Shown: piece after piece, positions 20,222 to 30,700 of the stretch | Numbering within the stretch: position 1 is the stretch's first letter | Layout of the letters: every line of letters begins with the position of its first letter | DNA from: Hypsibius dujardini | Taxonomy: Eukaryota; Tardigrada; Eutardigrada; Parachela; Hypsibiidae | Assembly: GCA_001579985.1 (NCBI GenBank) | Contig: LRSR01000695.1 | Coordinates: 1 to 34,543, forward strand | Direction of reading: 5' to 3' | Length of the DNA: 34,543 nt | The notes under the pieces: model-generated | What the model was told of the DNA's origin: nothing | Database searches by the model: none | The model's input: only the letters and a program-made list of their open reading frames with translations | Made by a program: the position numbers and the translations under genes

Positions 20222-23200
20222 ATGCCAGAAGCACCGGACGATCCAGCTACACCCCGGAAGGCGCACTTCGGATTCAAGGCGAATCCGATGGACAAGCTCT
20301 TTATCAGTCATGGAGGCCTGTCCTCTTTATGCTTCGACCGCAACGCCTTTTTTGACGTATGAATATTCTCCAAACAGATTTGTCATCATTTCAACGGTTG
20401 ATTGATCGATCGTTGCACCCGAGTCGTAATTCTTTGGTTGAATAGCTTATCTGTTTGATTATGTATTGACTGATTGCTTGATTAAGTGTCATTATGGTTG
20501 ATTTTTGTTTGTGATTATATAGGATGCCTTTGACGTGGACGGATTTCTGAGTTCACACACACAGCGTGGCATACCACTGGACGTACTCAAGGATGACCTC
20601 TGCACTTACAGGAAAATCGTCCAATCTGCACTTGTTCAGCTCGTTGATCGGGAATACGCCGATTTCGTCCATTTGTCATCTAGTTTGGTAGATACATTTT
20701 GCGCGTTGGCAATGCCAATGCTTAAACAACGTGTTTAAATTTTATTTATAAAACTACAAAGCCGCATTTTCCACCATTTAATAACACTTGTACTGAATAT
20801 ACGTACACACGTGGTAAAAACCTTGCGCTAACCGAGTTAAGTCATTACACTCGTTCGACGCAGGTTGTTGTGCACAGCCGCGAGTTAAAGTGCGTAATTC
20901 AGTCAGCGCAAGGTTTTTGTCACGTGTGTATAATGCGTGTGGTGAGTCTGATTGTACAGTCATTTGATTGATTGTTCAGTTTTTTCAGTTAGACTGAAAC
21001 GTCTTTTGATCCGTCGATACTTAGCTGAACATGCGTTTTTCCTCAGGTTGGAGTGGATAAGGGCATTGAGAAGTTGAGGCTGCCCGTGGAAGGTCATCTC
21101 GCGCATGTGGAAGTAAGCTGTCTGGATTGTTTCGGGATTGTCCGTCAACGAAGTTTATTTTTCGTGTTTCTAGAGATGCCTCTCAGTTTTAAACGGCTAT
21201 ATCCAGACACTAGACGCCAAGATTTCCCGAAGAGCCGAAATAGACACGCAAAAGCAGCAGCTTCGCTGCCTGATCTCGGCCATGGAGTGCATGGAAACAC
21301 TTGTCGGTGTGGACCGGATCCTGCAAGAAGCAACAGCCACCCGAGCCCGTCTTCCGCTACTGTACCGCATCAGCGACTTGCTGGTTAGAATACGCACGGA
21401 CGAGCCGACGATCAGCCAAACGACTTGGTACGCTGGCGTGAAATCGCAGTTGAGTTTCATGGATGCGACGTTTATGAAGATCCTCGGTGGGGAGCTCCTC
21501 TTGGCTGTTCAATCCGGAGAGGCACGCACAGTGCAGAGCTACTGCATAGTGTACCAGCACCTTGACCGGACTGCTAATGCCCATCAAGTCGTCGCTGATG
21601 GAGCTATTAAACCGGCGTTATCTGCGGTAAATAGTCTTGCTCTCCACACGCTGTAATTTTGTCTGTTTGACTTTAGCATTAGGATATTTTATTCGAAATC
21701 TTCTTTTAAATGCCTGAAAAATAGCGTTTCTTTTCAGTAACATAAAGTTTTTATTTAAGTAGATTTTACCATTGGATTTAGTTTATATAATGTTTTATTT
21801 AAATTCAAGCACGTTATTCAAACAACACTCTCTCCTGCTTAACGGTTTAATAACTCACAACTGTTTGTTCGATTCTCGACACTGTTCCGTCACCAAATGT
21901 AAGTGGAATCGATTGGCATCAGTCAAATATTTTCTGGCATCAGGGGGCGGAGCTACATGCCAACTCTGGATAGCTTCGCAGGAATTTTCGGCTCATTTTA
22001 GAAAAAGGCCAACAGCTCCGCCCCTTACGTCCGGAAAATATTTGGCTGATGCTAATCGATTCCAAATTTAATTTGGGATGGGACAGTGTCAAAATAATAT
22101 TTAATGCACTTCAATAAATCGTCATTTTTACAGTGAAGATCAAAGAACATGGAATCTCCCAGTGTTTTCCCAACTTTTAAATTTCGCCAAAAAAAGTCTG
22201 CAGTCCCTCATGAAATAAGTTTTGAAAATCATCACTATTACGGTAATAATATAAAAAATTAAACGGAGACATTCTGCGTTCCACATCTGAAAATCATCCC
22301 AAGTCAGTATTGCTCATCTGAATCTTGCTTATTATCTGCATTGTTCAGGATTTGCCTTCTCGTACTAGCAACTCTTTTCAGTTCTCTAAAAATCTTAATT
22401 TTCAGGTCATTCGAGACAGCCAATTCAAAAAAGCTTCTCTGGAGGACCTTCTCAGCGATGTGTACGCGGTGGTGGAAGAACGTTTTTATTCCCTGGCTTA
22501 CGTCAAGCAAGTCGACTTTGTCTTGCAATCACTTTGGGTCAGCTTGGTCGGCCTGCTCACATCCGAAATACAGGCCTACCTCGCGCCCGACCAAGCTGAC
22601 CTGTTCCGGAAAAACTACGCCGCCGTGAAGGCTTTTATGAACAAATTCACGAGCTTGTTCGCCGCCGTCCAGAAGAATTTTGCCAGGGAATTTTGGCGGC
22701 ACCCCGCAACGTCCTCATTCCTCGACAGATGGTCATTCCCGGTGTATTACCAGGTGAGGTTCATGGAGATTGCTGCCCCGTTGGAGGAAGCGATGGGGCT
22801 TCCACTGAGGAAGAGTACGGAGTCCGGCTCGGATGGGAAGTTCCAGTTGGAAATCTCGATGATAACGTGGAATGCTATCCTGCGGTGTTGGAGTCCGGAT
22901 GTCTCTTTGCCGGAACTTGTCCATCGCTTTTGGAAATTGTCATTGCTGTTGATTTCCCGTTATACCTCTTGGCTCGACAAGCTGAAATTTGACGGCTCCT
23001 CATTAGTGACTTTGCCAGAGGTTCTCTCCGATATCGGCATTTTTCAGAAGCTCATTTTGCAGTTGCCTTCCGGTTATGTCCGTCCGGTGTTGGAGTCTGA
23101 TGGGAAAGATGTTGCGGGAATTCTTCCTGTGCTTTCAGGTAAGCATGGAGAGCTAGCTGTTCGGTCAACTTGCTGAATAGGCAGACAGACAATCAGGCAG

Positions 23201-23962
23201 ACAGACAGTCAGTCAGGCAGGCAGGCAGAGAGACAGAGAGACAGACAGATAAACCGATAAAGAGGCATGCACAAACGCACAGACAGACAGGCGGACACAG
23301 TCAGACAGACAGACTATTAGACGGGCAGGGAGATAAACATACCGACAAACGGACATTCAGGCAGTTAGGATAGTGATCAACAAGCAGACAATATCGTTTA
23401 GTTTTCTTTCCCCTGTAGAAAGCCTGGACGAATCTGTGAAAGGCTTACGTAATTTGGAGGACTGCTTTGTCGGCCGGCTAGCAGAGCAAGTCGCGGTTGA
23501 GCTCAGTGGAATCATTAAAGCAGTCCAAGATGCTCCTCGTCTGTATCGCCGAACTAACCGCGATGTAAGTTCAGATAATAGCGGAAATTTGCTTTCAAGT
23601 TTTTAATTAATTTGTTATTGCCTAATTGTTGTGTTCGGTTTAGGCTCCTTCTGCGGCAGCGCCATACGTGGATGCCGCCTTCGAAATCCTTACCAGAAAA
23701 CTGGGCCGGGATGCCGGTCTGTCACCCGATCACCTGAAGAATGCATACAGGGTGGCACTCCATGACGTTCTCACGCAGTTTGCCGCGCTAGCACTGGACC
23801 TCCTGGAATCTGTGCGTCGCATGGAGGACAGCTTGAAAAAGCTACGGAAAACCCGTTTGGTGGCCGATGCCGGCCTGAGTGATGACGATAAAATCCGGTT
23901 GCAATTGTCGCATGACGTTTTGCGAGTTCAACACTGGGTAAGAGGATATGGCAGACTTTTCA

Positions 23963-24019
<57 letters not shown>

Positions 24020-24281
24020 GCTAGTCTGCCTGCCTATTTATCTGTCTGTATCTTTGTCTGACTGATTATATATCTGTCTGTCTGTCTCTTTTTCTGCCTA
24101 CCTGTCTGTTTGTATGATCATCCGTTCGTCGGATCAATGTCTCTCACCCTCTGGTCTGGTCTTCCATGGCTGACAGCGTTCTTTTTATGTCTTGCAGGTT
24201 ACCGAACTTGGATTCAGTGTCGACGATTTTGGTGCCTTTGCTTCAGCAAAAGACAGAGTGCTATCAGAGAAGCCAGAGTAG
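20222..24281 (+). CDS. COG2: Conserved oligomeric Golgi complex subunit 2, complete
   Basis: COG2 belongs to lobe A of the Golgi tethering complex for retrograde vesicles. Exons 20222-20356, 20523-20687, 21047-21112, 21174-21626, 22406-23138, 23419-23564, 23644-23937 and 24198-24281 total 2,076 nt in frame (691 residues; human 738). The N-terminal COG2 domain is clear: LCFDRNAFFD, DAFDVDGFLSSH, then DREYADFVHLSSSL. The middle part keeps FLDRWSFPVYYQVRFMEIA and the RCW region, and the C-terminal part keeps APRLYRRTNRD and GLSDDDKIRLQL, ending FGAFASAKDRVLSEKPE. The human protein has a similar end. Introns are mostly 60-800 bp and contain two inverted-repeat elements and two microsatellites. 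The stop codon lies 70 bp from that of the convergent HHAT-like gene. Confidence 0.96.
20806..20928. mobile_element. 123-bp MITE with TA flanks in a COG2 intron
   Basis: 27-bp ends are inverted with three differences (CACACGTGGTAAAAACCTTG at the left; the right end is its complement with GTCACGTGTG). TA flanks both sides (20804-20805 and 20929-20930). No coding capacity. It sits in the second COG2 intron and has a different end sequence from the 13453 and 13854 elements. Confidence 0.8.
21878..22090. mobile_element. 213-bp fold-back inverted repeat in a COG2 intron
   Basis: The arms (about 21878-21953 and 22010-22090) start GACACTGT and share GGAATCGATT, GCATCAG, AAATATTTTC and GGGGCGGAGCT in inverted orientation. 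No clear target duplication was found. It looks like an old MITE or fold-back element. Confidence 0.7.
23170..23345. repeat. Degenerate (CAGA/CAGG)n microsatellite in a COG2 intron
   Basis: About 175 bp of imperfect AGAC/CAGG repeats fill most of the 23139-23418 intron. Open frames across it are repeat artefacts. Confidence 0.85.
23963..24110. repeat. (CTGT)n microsatellite in the last COG2 intron
   Basis: About 14 perfect CTGT units (23963-24019) followed by degenerate copies, beginning 25 bp after the donor and occupying much of the 23938-24197 intron. Confidence 0.9.
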
Positions 24282-24287
24282 ATTCAA

Positions 24288-24293
24288 TTTATT
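24288..24293 (-). terminator. Poly(A) signal AATAAA of the HHAT-like gene
   Basis: Minus-strand AATAAA, 58 nt beyond the HHAT-like stop and only 7 nt beyond the COG2 stop codon on the other strand. Cleavage after it would make the two mRNAs overlap tail to tail. Confidence 0.6.
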
Positions 24294-24351
24294 TCATTTT
24301 TAATTTATATTTCTCCTTTTTCTTCATTTACACCTCGTCTTTGCCTCAGAT

Positions 24352-25074
24352 CTAACTCACATGAATATTCCTCGCACGCTGCACTTTTGGGTACTTCCAC
24401 TGCTGGAGGAGAGCACCGCCGAATGAGGCGGAGTAAAAGAAGATGAGCACACCCAGGACATTTATCAGAGTATTTCCCAACAATATCCGTTTGAGTAGCT
24501 GCCAGCCGAAATTCGTGCTGTCTCCCAGGAAGCACATGTTTGAGACCATCGATGCGATCAGCACCGGTGCGTTGAGCATGGCTCGCAAACGTTCATCCTG
24601 GACCTTACTGTAGATGATCTTCTCTAGCAGGAGTGTGATCCAGTTGGTGCCCACCCAGATGGCGATGTGGTTGTGCCGTGCATGCCAGTTGAAAACGAAG
24701 GCGTAACAGGCAAATGAGCTGAGCACGGGGCTGATTGAGATGTGGGTGAAGGGTATGCGGGTGCGGATCAGCGGGATATGGAGATTCCGTTTGAGAAAGA
24801 CATAAAGGCCGTGGTCAAAGTGCTGCCACATGAGAGAGTAGCGGTGCACCCAGGCGACGCATACCGGCAGGGGAGACCAGTTGATACCGTTGAGGATTGA
24901 GAAGAAACCGAACATTCCAAAGAGAGCGATGTATTTTAATTGGAAAAATTGACCTGAAAATTGAAGACTGTGTTGCTCACGCAGATTTTGGAAGCAGGCA
25001 GGCAGAGAGACACACATTCTGGCAGGTAGGCAGGCCGGCAGAGAAACAGGCTAGCAGAAGACAGGTAGATAGAC

Positions 25075-25141
<67 letters not shown>

Positions 25142-26249
25142 TAGGCAGGCAAGTTCTACAAAGAAATTACCCACCTAAGACATAACCACATCCCGCAAGG
25201 CTCCACAGACTCATCCTCTCCAACATCTCCCGATCATACCGCGCCGAAAACGGATACAAAAACAGCGAAAAAAACTCCACCATCAACACCGCCGCCACCA
25301 CACTGACACCGATCCTCACGGCGAACCGCCAATCAATCGCCCGTCCCGACGGTGCATTCTTCAGACAAAACGCATTGTAATCCAAATGCGGCCCCAGAAA
25401 GTACAGCGGCAGGAAAAACTGATACTCTAACACAAGCACAAACTGCTCCAACAGCTGCTCCTCCGTCCCGACCGTCGTCCCCAACGGCTGATCCGAGTAA
25501 TCGCAGGCAAAGGATATCGACCGCAGCAGCAGGTAGTACGTCGTCATGCCCAGCAGATATCGGTCGAAGATGCCGTCTCCCACAATCAAATACTGCTCCA
25601 CCGGGACGAAATACCTTCCCAGTTCGATGAAAAACGCCAACGCCCAGACCAAAATCTTCCGCTTTGACAGGCCGACCACGAAAAACAACCCGGTCAGCAG
25701 TAGATGATACAGCAGTCCAGGGAGGCCGATGAGGCACCAACAACACGCCATGTCAGCAGCCAACACAATCAATCGATTGATTGCTGGATTGACCGTGCCG
25801 AAAGTGCTTGACCAGCGCCCAGCCACGCCGTGTCGAACTGCAACTCGCAGGCTCTGCAGGGTGAACACCTTGACGATGCTGATCTTCCAGAAGGTCCACT
25901 CGGTGTCACCGTGGTCGCGGTGCAGGTCGACACCCTCCAGGTCGGACAGCCAGTCGACGCGATGCACATCGGAGTAGTCGAGGTAGCGCGGAAGCAGCCG
26001 CTGCGAGGTCTGGTAAAAGCAGTACGCGGAGTAGAGCAGCGCCCACGACCAGATGCCCATGCAGAGGAGGTACTCCTCCATCATCGGAGACTTCCGCCAT
26101 TTGGCGGTGGAAGGGCAAGGGCAAGGGGAAGGGGAGTTTGCGTAGGCCGGTTGCGTTTTCGACGGGATGGAGTATTCGTGAGATGGAAATCGAATCGCGG
26201 CGTCGTTCGGGGATTCCGCGATGAAATCGCTCATCTCCGAGTGAGTCAT
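24352..26249 (-). CDS. HHAT: Hedgehog acyltransferase-like MBOAT protein, complete, two exons
   Basis: Multi-pass ER enzyme of the membrane-bound O-acyltransferase family; HHAT (Rasp, Skinny hedgehog) puts palmitate on the N-terminal cysteine of hedgehog ligands. Exons 25175-26249 and 24352-24953 give 1,677 nt, 558 residues; human HHAT has 493. Family landmarks are DTEWTFWK, CCWCLIGLPGLLYHLL, FFLPLYFLGPHLDYNAF, MWQHFDHGLYVFL (the conserved Asp), VFNWHARHNHIAIW (the catalytic His) and CFLGDSTNFGWQLLKRIL. The usual WHGG is WHAR here. The first 55 residues are a Ser/Pro-rich extension before a Met-Met pair that could be the true start (second Met, 26081, has the better context). A minus AATAAA lies 58 nt past the stop. 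It could alternatively be an HHATL/GUP1-type relative, but the His is kept. Confidence 0.88.
25021..25147. repeat. (CAGA/CAGG)n microsatellite in the HHAT-like intron
   Basis: Tetranucleotide repeat of about 130 bp with runs of CAGA, filling much of the single 221-bp intron (24954-25174). Confidence 0.9.
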
Positions 26250-26651
26250 ATTGCTGTTAATTCAGCCACTCGATGGGATTTTGGATGACTTTAGGGATGA
26301 AAATGTGAAGGAAAAAAGTGTATTTTTGTGAATGTGTCCTCAAGGCATTAGAAAATGCAGTGTGCAGCGCTGACACGGGTTGTTGTGGGTGTGCAAAATG
26401 TGTTTCGAATTGATCTGTTGACTGGTGACTGTAGCGAGCGACTAACGTTTGCGGATGACTATTATTATGGAACAGTCAGAGAGAATGGTGATGACTGCTG
26501 CCCCGTTGGTAATACATTATGTTTGCATTTCAAGGATTCTTTTTTGATTTTCTAACAAAAGAAATAAAAAATAAACATTTGTTTTTCCTTATTCCTCTTG
26601 AGACGTAGTCAGTGAAGGTGAGGGGGGGGGTATTGAGCAGTATAAAAAGTC
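26250..26651. other. Upstream flank of the HHAT-like gene
   Basis: No gene seen. It should contain the promoter of the HHAT-like gene. A run of nine or more G lies near 26620. Confidence 0.4.
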
Positions 26652-26722
26652 TCCCAGTCGGGGAATCGAACCCCGGTCTACCACGTGACAGGCGGTGATA
26701 CTTACCACTATACTAACTGGGA
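26652..26722 (-). tRNA. tRNA-Asp (anticodon GTC)
   Basis: 71-nt cloverleaf: acceptor stem TCCCAGT/ACTGGGA, D-arm with internal A box TAGTATAGTGGT, anticodon loop CTGTCAC on a stem ACCGC/GTGGT, and T-arm CCGGGGTTCGATTCCCCG (B box). No intron. A TTTTT run just downstream on the minus strand serves as Pol III terminator. It differs from the usual animal tRNA-Asp mainly in compensated stem bases. Confidence 0.97.
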
Positions 26723-27547
26723 CTGCTTCATGACGGCTGTGAAGTTTTGAACCGACAAACTATTTACAACGAAATCTTCCTTTTATGATGAGTTTAAACG
26801 CACAGACAGTGGAGGAAAGTTTCTTCTGTCGTCATCACCTTCTGTAACCTGGGAGAGGCTAACAATTTGACCGGTCAAATGTTAATTTAATCCAGCTCCT
26901 ACGAAAATTCTCCTACTTAACGTGCCGGTAGTGTGTGACAGCGATAATATAAGTGGCGATCCATTCCGCTGTCTGGCCAAGTTATTAGCCTAACCCGTTA
27001 ACGCCCAATGTCGTCAAAATGAAGACATAAATTTTCCCGGCAAAATGGTTTGAGGAATTTTGTTAAACTCAACTGATTTTAAGGGTTGCCATCATGCTTG
27101 AAAATTAGAGATTATGGTTTAGTCATTCGCCACTTGAGCAATGTCCGGCAGAAACTGCCAAGGTTAACCAGTTTTCACTTTTTTGAGTCTCCAAAATAGT
27201 TATCTGTGTCGGACTGTTGACTGGCACGTGGCCAGTGGTCAAAGAAGGCGTACGAGTTTTTGTCCAAAAATGAATAAAACTGACCACTATGGAAACTCAT
27301 TGATTGATTGATTGATTGGTTGGTTGGTTGATCGATTGATTGATTGGTTGATTGATGTTTTGTTATGTTAGATGTTTATGTTAGCAAGTGTGTAGGTAGG
27401 CCAGTATTACAGTAGGCCGGATTCTTTGCAACAGTACAGGATAAGATACCGGCACAATATATTATTTTGGCAATTCGTAACGGAGACTAGCTGTACTCTC
27501 TCTTCATTCAGTTGAAAACACCGCAGCGTCTCGGCAGTGAATTTTAA
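26723..27547. other. Intergenic region between the tRNA and the Ig-sushi gene
   Basis: No gene seen. A (TGAT)n/(TGGT)n repeat lies at 27297-27357. Minus-strand AATAAA at 27548-27553 probably ends the sushi gene 150 nt past its stop. Confidence 0.5.
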
Positions 27548-27703
27548 TTTATTTAGATGATATGTTGATTGGTTTACTGCACTGTATTTTTATAATACAA
27601 AAGTTATTATGACGTTGATATACTGCAATTGTGAACCAGACCCGGCATGAAATGTCGCGAGTCAAAAAATAAATAAAGAGTCCCCCCCCCCGGTCCGCGA
27701 TTG

Positions 27704-30700
27704 TCAACCAACAAGACACAGCGGCAACGAATTGGACCAGCGGCCCTCCTTCAGACAGGTCATATTTTGAGATCCACTGAGGGTGTAACCGGTCGCACAG
27801 CCAAAATTAATATTCTCCCCGACGTCGTAGTGAAACTTCAAGACGGACGGCGCAGCGACCCTCCCGTTGGACGGGTGACCGGGGTAGTTGCAGCTGGGCA
27901 CGCACTTGGGGTCGTCCGACCAGAGGCCGTTGTCCAGGCACGTGGCGAAGGTCGCGCCGATCAGCGCGTAGCCCGGCTCGCAGGAGTACTCCACCGTGTC
28001 GCCGAAATTGTACACATCCGTGCTCTTCAGAAGTGCCCCGTTTTCCGGAAGCTTCGGTGCGGAGCAAGTGATCTCTGAAGGGAACCCGAGACCGTCAGTT
28101 AGGACCGTCCTAGTATCATCCATGCTATTCCTTGAAACTTTTATAAAGGCAAGTGTGTGCACTGGCTATAAGAGTCATGTCTGACCCTCCTGTCTGTGTC
28201 TTGTCTGACCCTCCTGCCTGGGTCATGTCTGACCATCCTGTCTGTGTCTTGTCTGACCCTGCTGCCTGGGTCATGTCTGACCATCCTGTCTGTGTCTTGT
28301 CTGATCCTTCTGCCTGGGTCACAGGCATGTCTGAGTGCCTGCTGCAGCCGATGTCTGCGTCAGTCTTCAATGCGTGTCTGTCGATTATGCTGAACAGAAT
28401 TATATCTCAAACAGCTCTGAACAGGCGTGTCTGAATGCTTGCCACCGACTGCCTGTTGAACACGCTGCACCAAAATTCAGTCTAAACATGCGCGCCTGAA
28501 TGTCTGCATCTGATGTCTGTCGGTTTCCTTTTACTTCATGCCTGCAGAGGTCGGAACGAGCATGTCTGCGACTGGTGTCCGTCTCTCTTTCCTGTACTCG
28601 TGTCTATAGCGGTCGAAACGTACGTGTCTGAATGTCTGCGTCCGATATGTCTGCGTCAGTCGTTCATGCCCGTCTGCTCACTCAACGGGTTCCCTTACCT
28701 TCACACTGTGGCAGCATGGTCGACCAATGCCCGCTCTCCTCACACCGAACACTCCCCACGCCCTTCAGCTGATAGCCCGTCGCACAGGCAAACTCCACCA
28801 CACTGCCCGGTTCCCTCGCGGTGCTGTACGCCCGCAGACCAGTCTCATCGGACGCGTTGATCGGCGGGCAGAGGACCGGTGAGCAAGTGGGCGCGTCTTG
28901 GGACCACCGCCCCGTCGGCAGGCACTCTAGGCAGCTCGGTCCGGACAGCCAGTAGCCCGCCGTGCAGTTGAACGCAACGAACGTCCCCATCCTGGTGGAG
29001 GTGGTGTTGGCAATGAGCCGCGGCTCTGTCGGTGTGATCAGCGGGCACTCGACGATTTGCACCTTGATGGTGACGCTGTGAACCTTCCCGCGGGGCGTGA
29101 TGCAGGTGAAGCTGCCGGAGTCGTCCTTCACCGCATGGTACAGGGAAAGCCGGTAGTTTTGCGGTTGTTGCTGGTCCACCGCCGTCTCGTCGTGACCGTT
29201 TGCCCACCCTTCAACATCGAGCAAACAATTAAGAGTTCAATGGAAATTCGTGTGCACGACCAACGCAATCAAAGATTACGTGCGTTGTAAGAGTTACATC
29301 GGAGTATAAAACAATTTTGCTGAAAAACTGGACAAAATATTCCCGATTTCATCGTAAGATTTAGAAATCAAAACCTGTTGCAAACTGTTGTACTGTAGAT
29401 GGCGCTGCTCACTCCCTGGGGAACGATTGTGATTGATTGCTCGATTACTGCATTTGTTTTATAGCATCTTAATTACATCGCTAATCGAGCAATCAATCCT
29501 TCACTCAACCCAAGAAGGTGTGGCTAGAAGTGGGGCACCCACTCCTTGTACATGTGCAATGTTCCAACCCAAACCCAAAATTAAGCCCCTTGTCTCTGAT
29601 CATTTTGAAACATGTTGGGGTCTGGGGGTCTGATTTCCAGTGGGCCCCCTGGGATTTCAAAACAATTTAAAAAACATCCGTTTTTCGTTCAAATAATTTC
29701 GATTTTTGAGATCCAATATAAGCTCTGTTGACGAATACAAATGGCGGGAGGGGCTCAAAGCATTCAGGAACGGTCCAAATATGATGAAAAACTGATGTTT
29801 GTTTAACATGATTTGAAATCACAGGGGGTCGAGCCCAATGGAAATCAGACCCCCAGACTCCCCCCCCCTCAGTTTCAAAATGATCAGGGACAAGAGGCCG
29901 AGTTTTGAGTTCAATCTTGAAAAACAAAATTGTTCCCCAAAATTGTTCCCCAAAATTGTTCCCCAAAATTGTTTCCCAAAATTGTTCCCCAAAATTGTTC
30001 CCCAAAATTGTTCCCCAAAATTGTTCCCCAAAATTGTTCCCCAAAATTGTTCCCCAATATTGTCAGATAAACCAGGCTTGTCAAATGAACCAGACAAGTG
30101 CATGATGACAATCAAAAAGGGAAGATTTCCCCGGGGAGAGTGGTGCAATTTCCTCGTTAATAGTTCCTTGAAAATGCGTTCTCAAAAAATGGCCCTATTC
30201 GACAAATGCAACATCCGACAGCTTACCCTTTGGATAGAGCCGGAACTGATGCGACACCAGCCAACTCGGCGTCCCGTCGCTCCTCCGCCACACACAGTCC
30301 AGCTGCAGGTCCGTGCTCGGGTACACCAACAACTCCCCCAGCGGACTGAGGCCGGTGATGCCGGCGCTTTTATGGTAGTAAATCGCCGGCGGCATGTTGA
30401 GCAGATCATGCCCGGCGACGTCCAGCAGGCTGAGGCACACCGGCAGCGGTTCGTTCCACACACCGTTCACACAGGCGACCCTCGACGAACCGGTGAGCTG
30501 AAACAGCCCGAGATGCGTGCAGTGAAACAGCAACTCGGTGTTCTCACTGAAGACCGTCTCCCGCACCTGTTATAGTATCACGGATATTTTAAATGGCAAA
30601 CACACATACAAATATATATATATAAATAAATTTAGATATTAATAAAAGCATATAAAAATATAAAAATAGTTTATATGGTCGGGAAACCGGCAATCCAGCT

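Noticed and set aside
22693-22992. Alternative open frames overlapping COG2 exon 5, and many others opposite clathrin exons
   Set aside because: They are shadows of clearly conserved coding frames.
24352-26249. Sterol O-acyltransferase (SOAT) as the identity of the MBOAT gene
   Set aside because: The DTEWTFWK, CCWCLIGLPG, WQHFDHGLYVFL and CFLGDSTNFGWQLLKRIL motifs fit HHAT better than SOAT.
29430-29496. Short inverted repeat GATTGATTGCTCGATTA
   Set aside because: The 17-bp arms are built of ATTGATTG-type simple sequence common in this genome, with no sign of an element.
29838-30575. Plus-strand 245-residue open frame with [13 protein letters not shown] repeats
   Set aside because: It is produced by the 13-bp minisatellite and by antisense of the 30227-30566 sushi exon.
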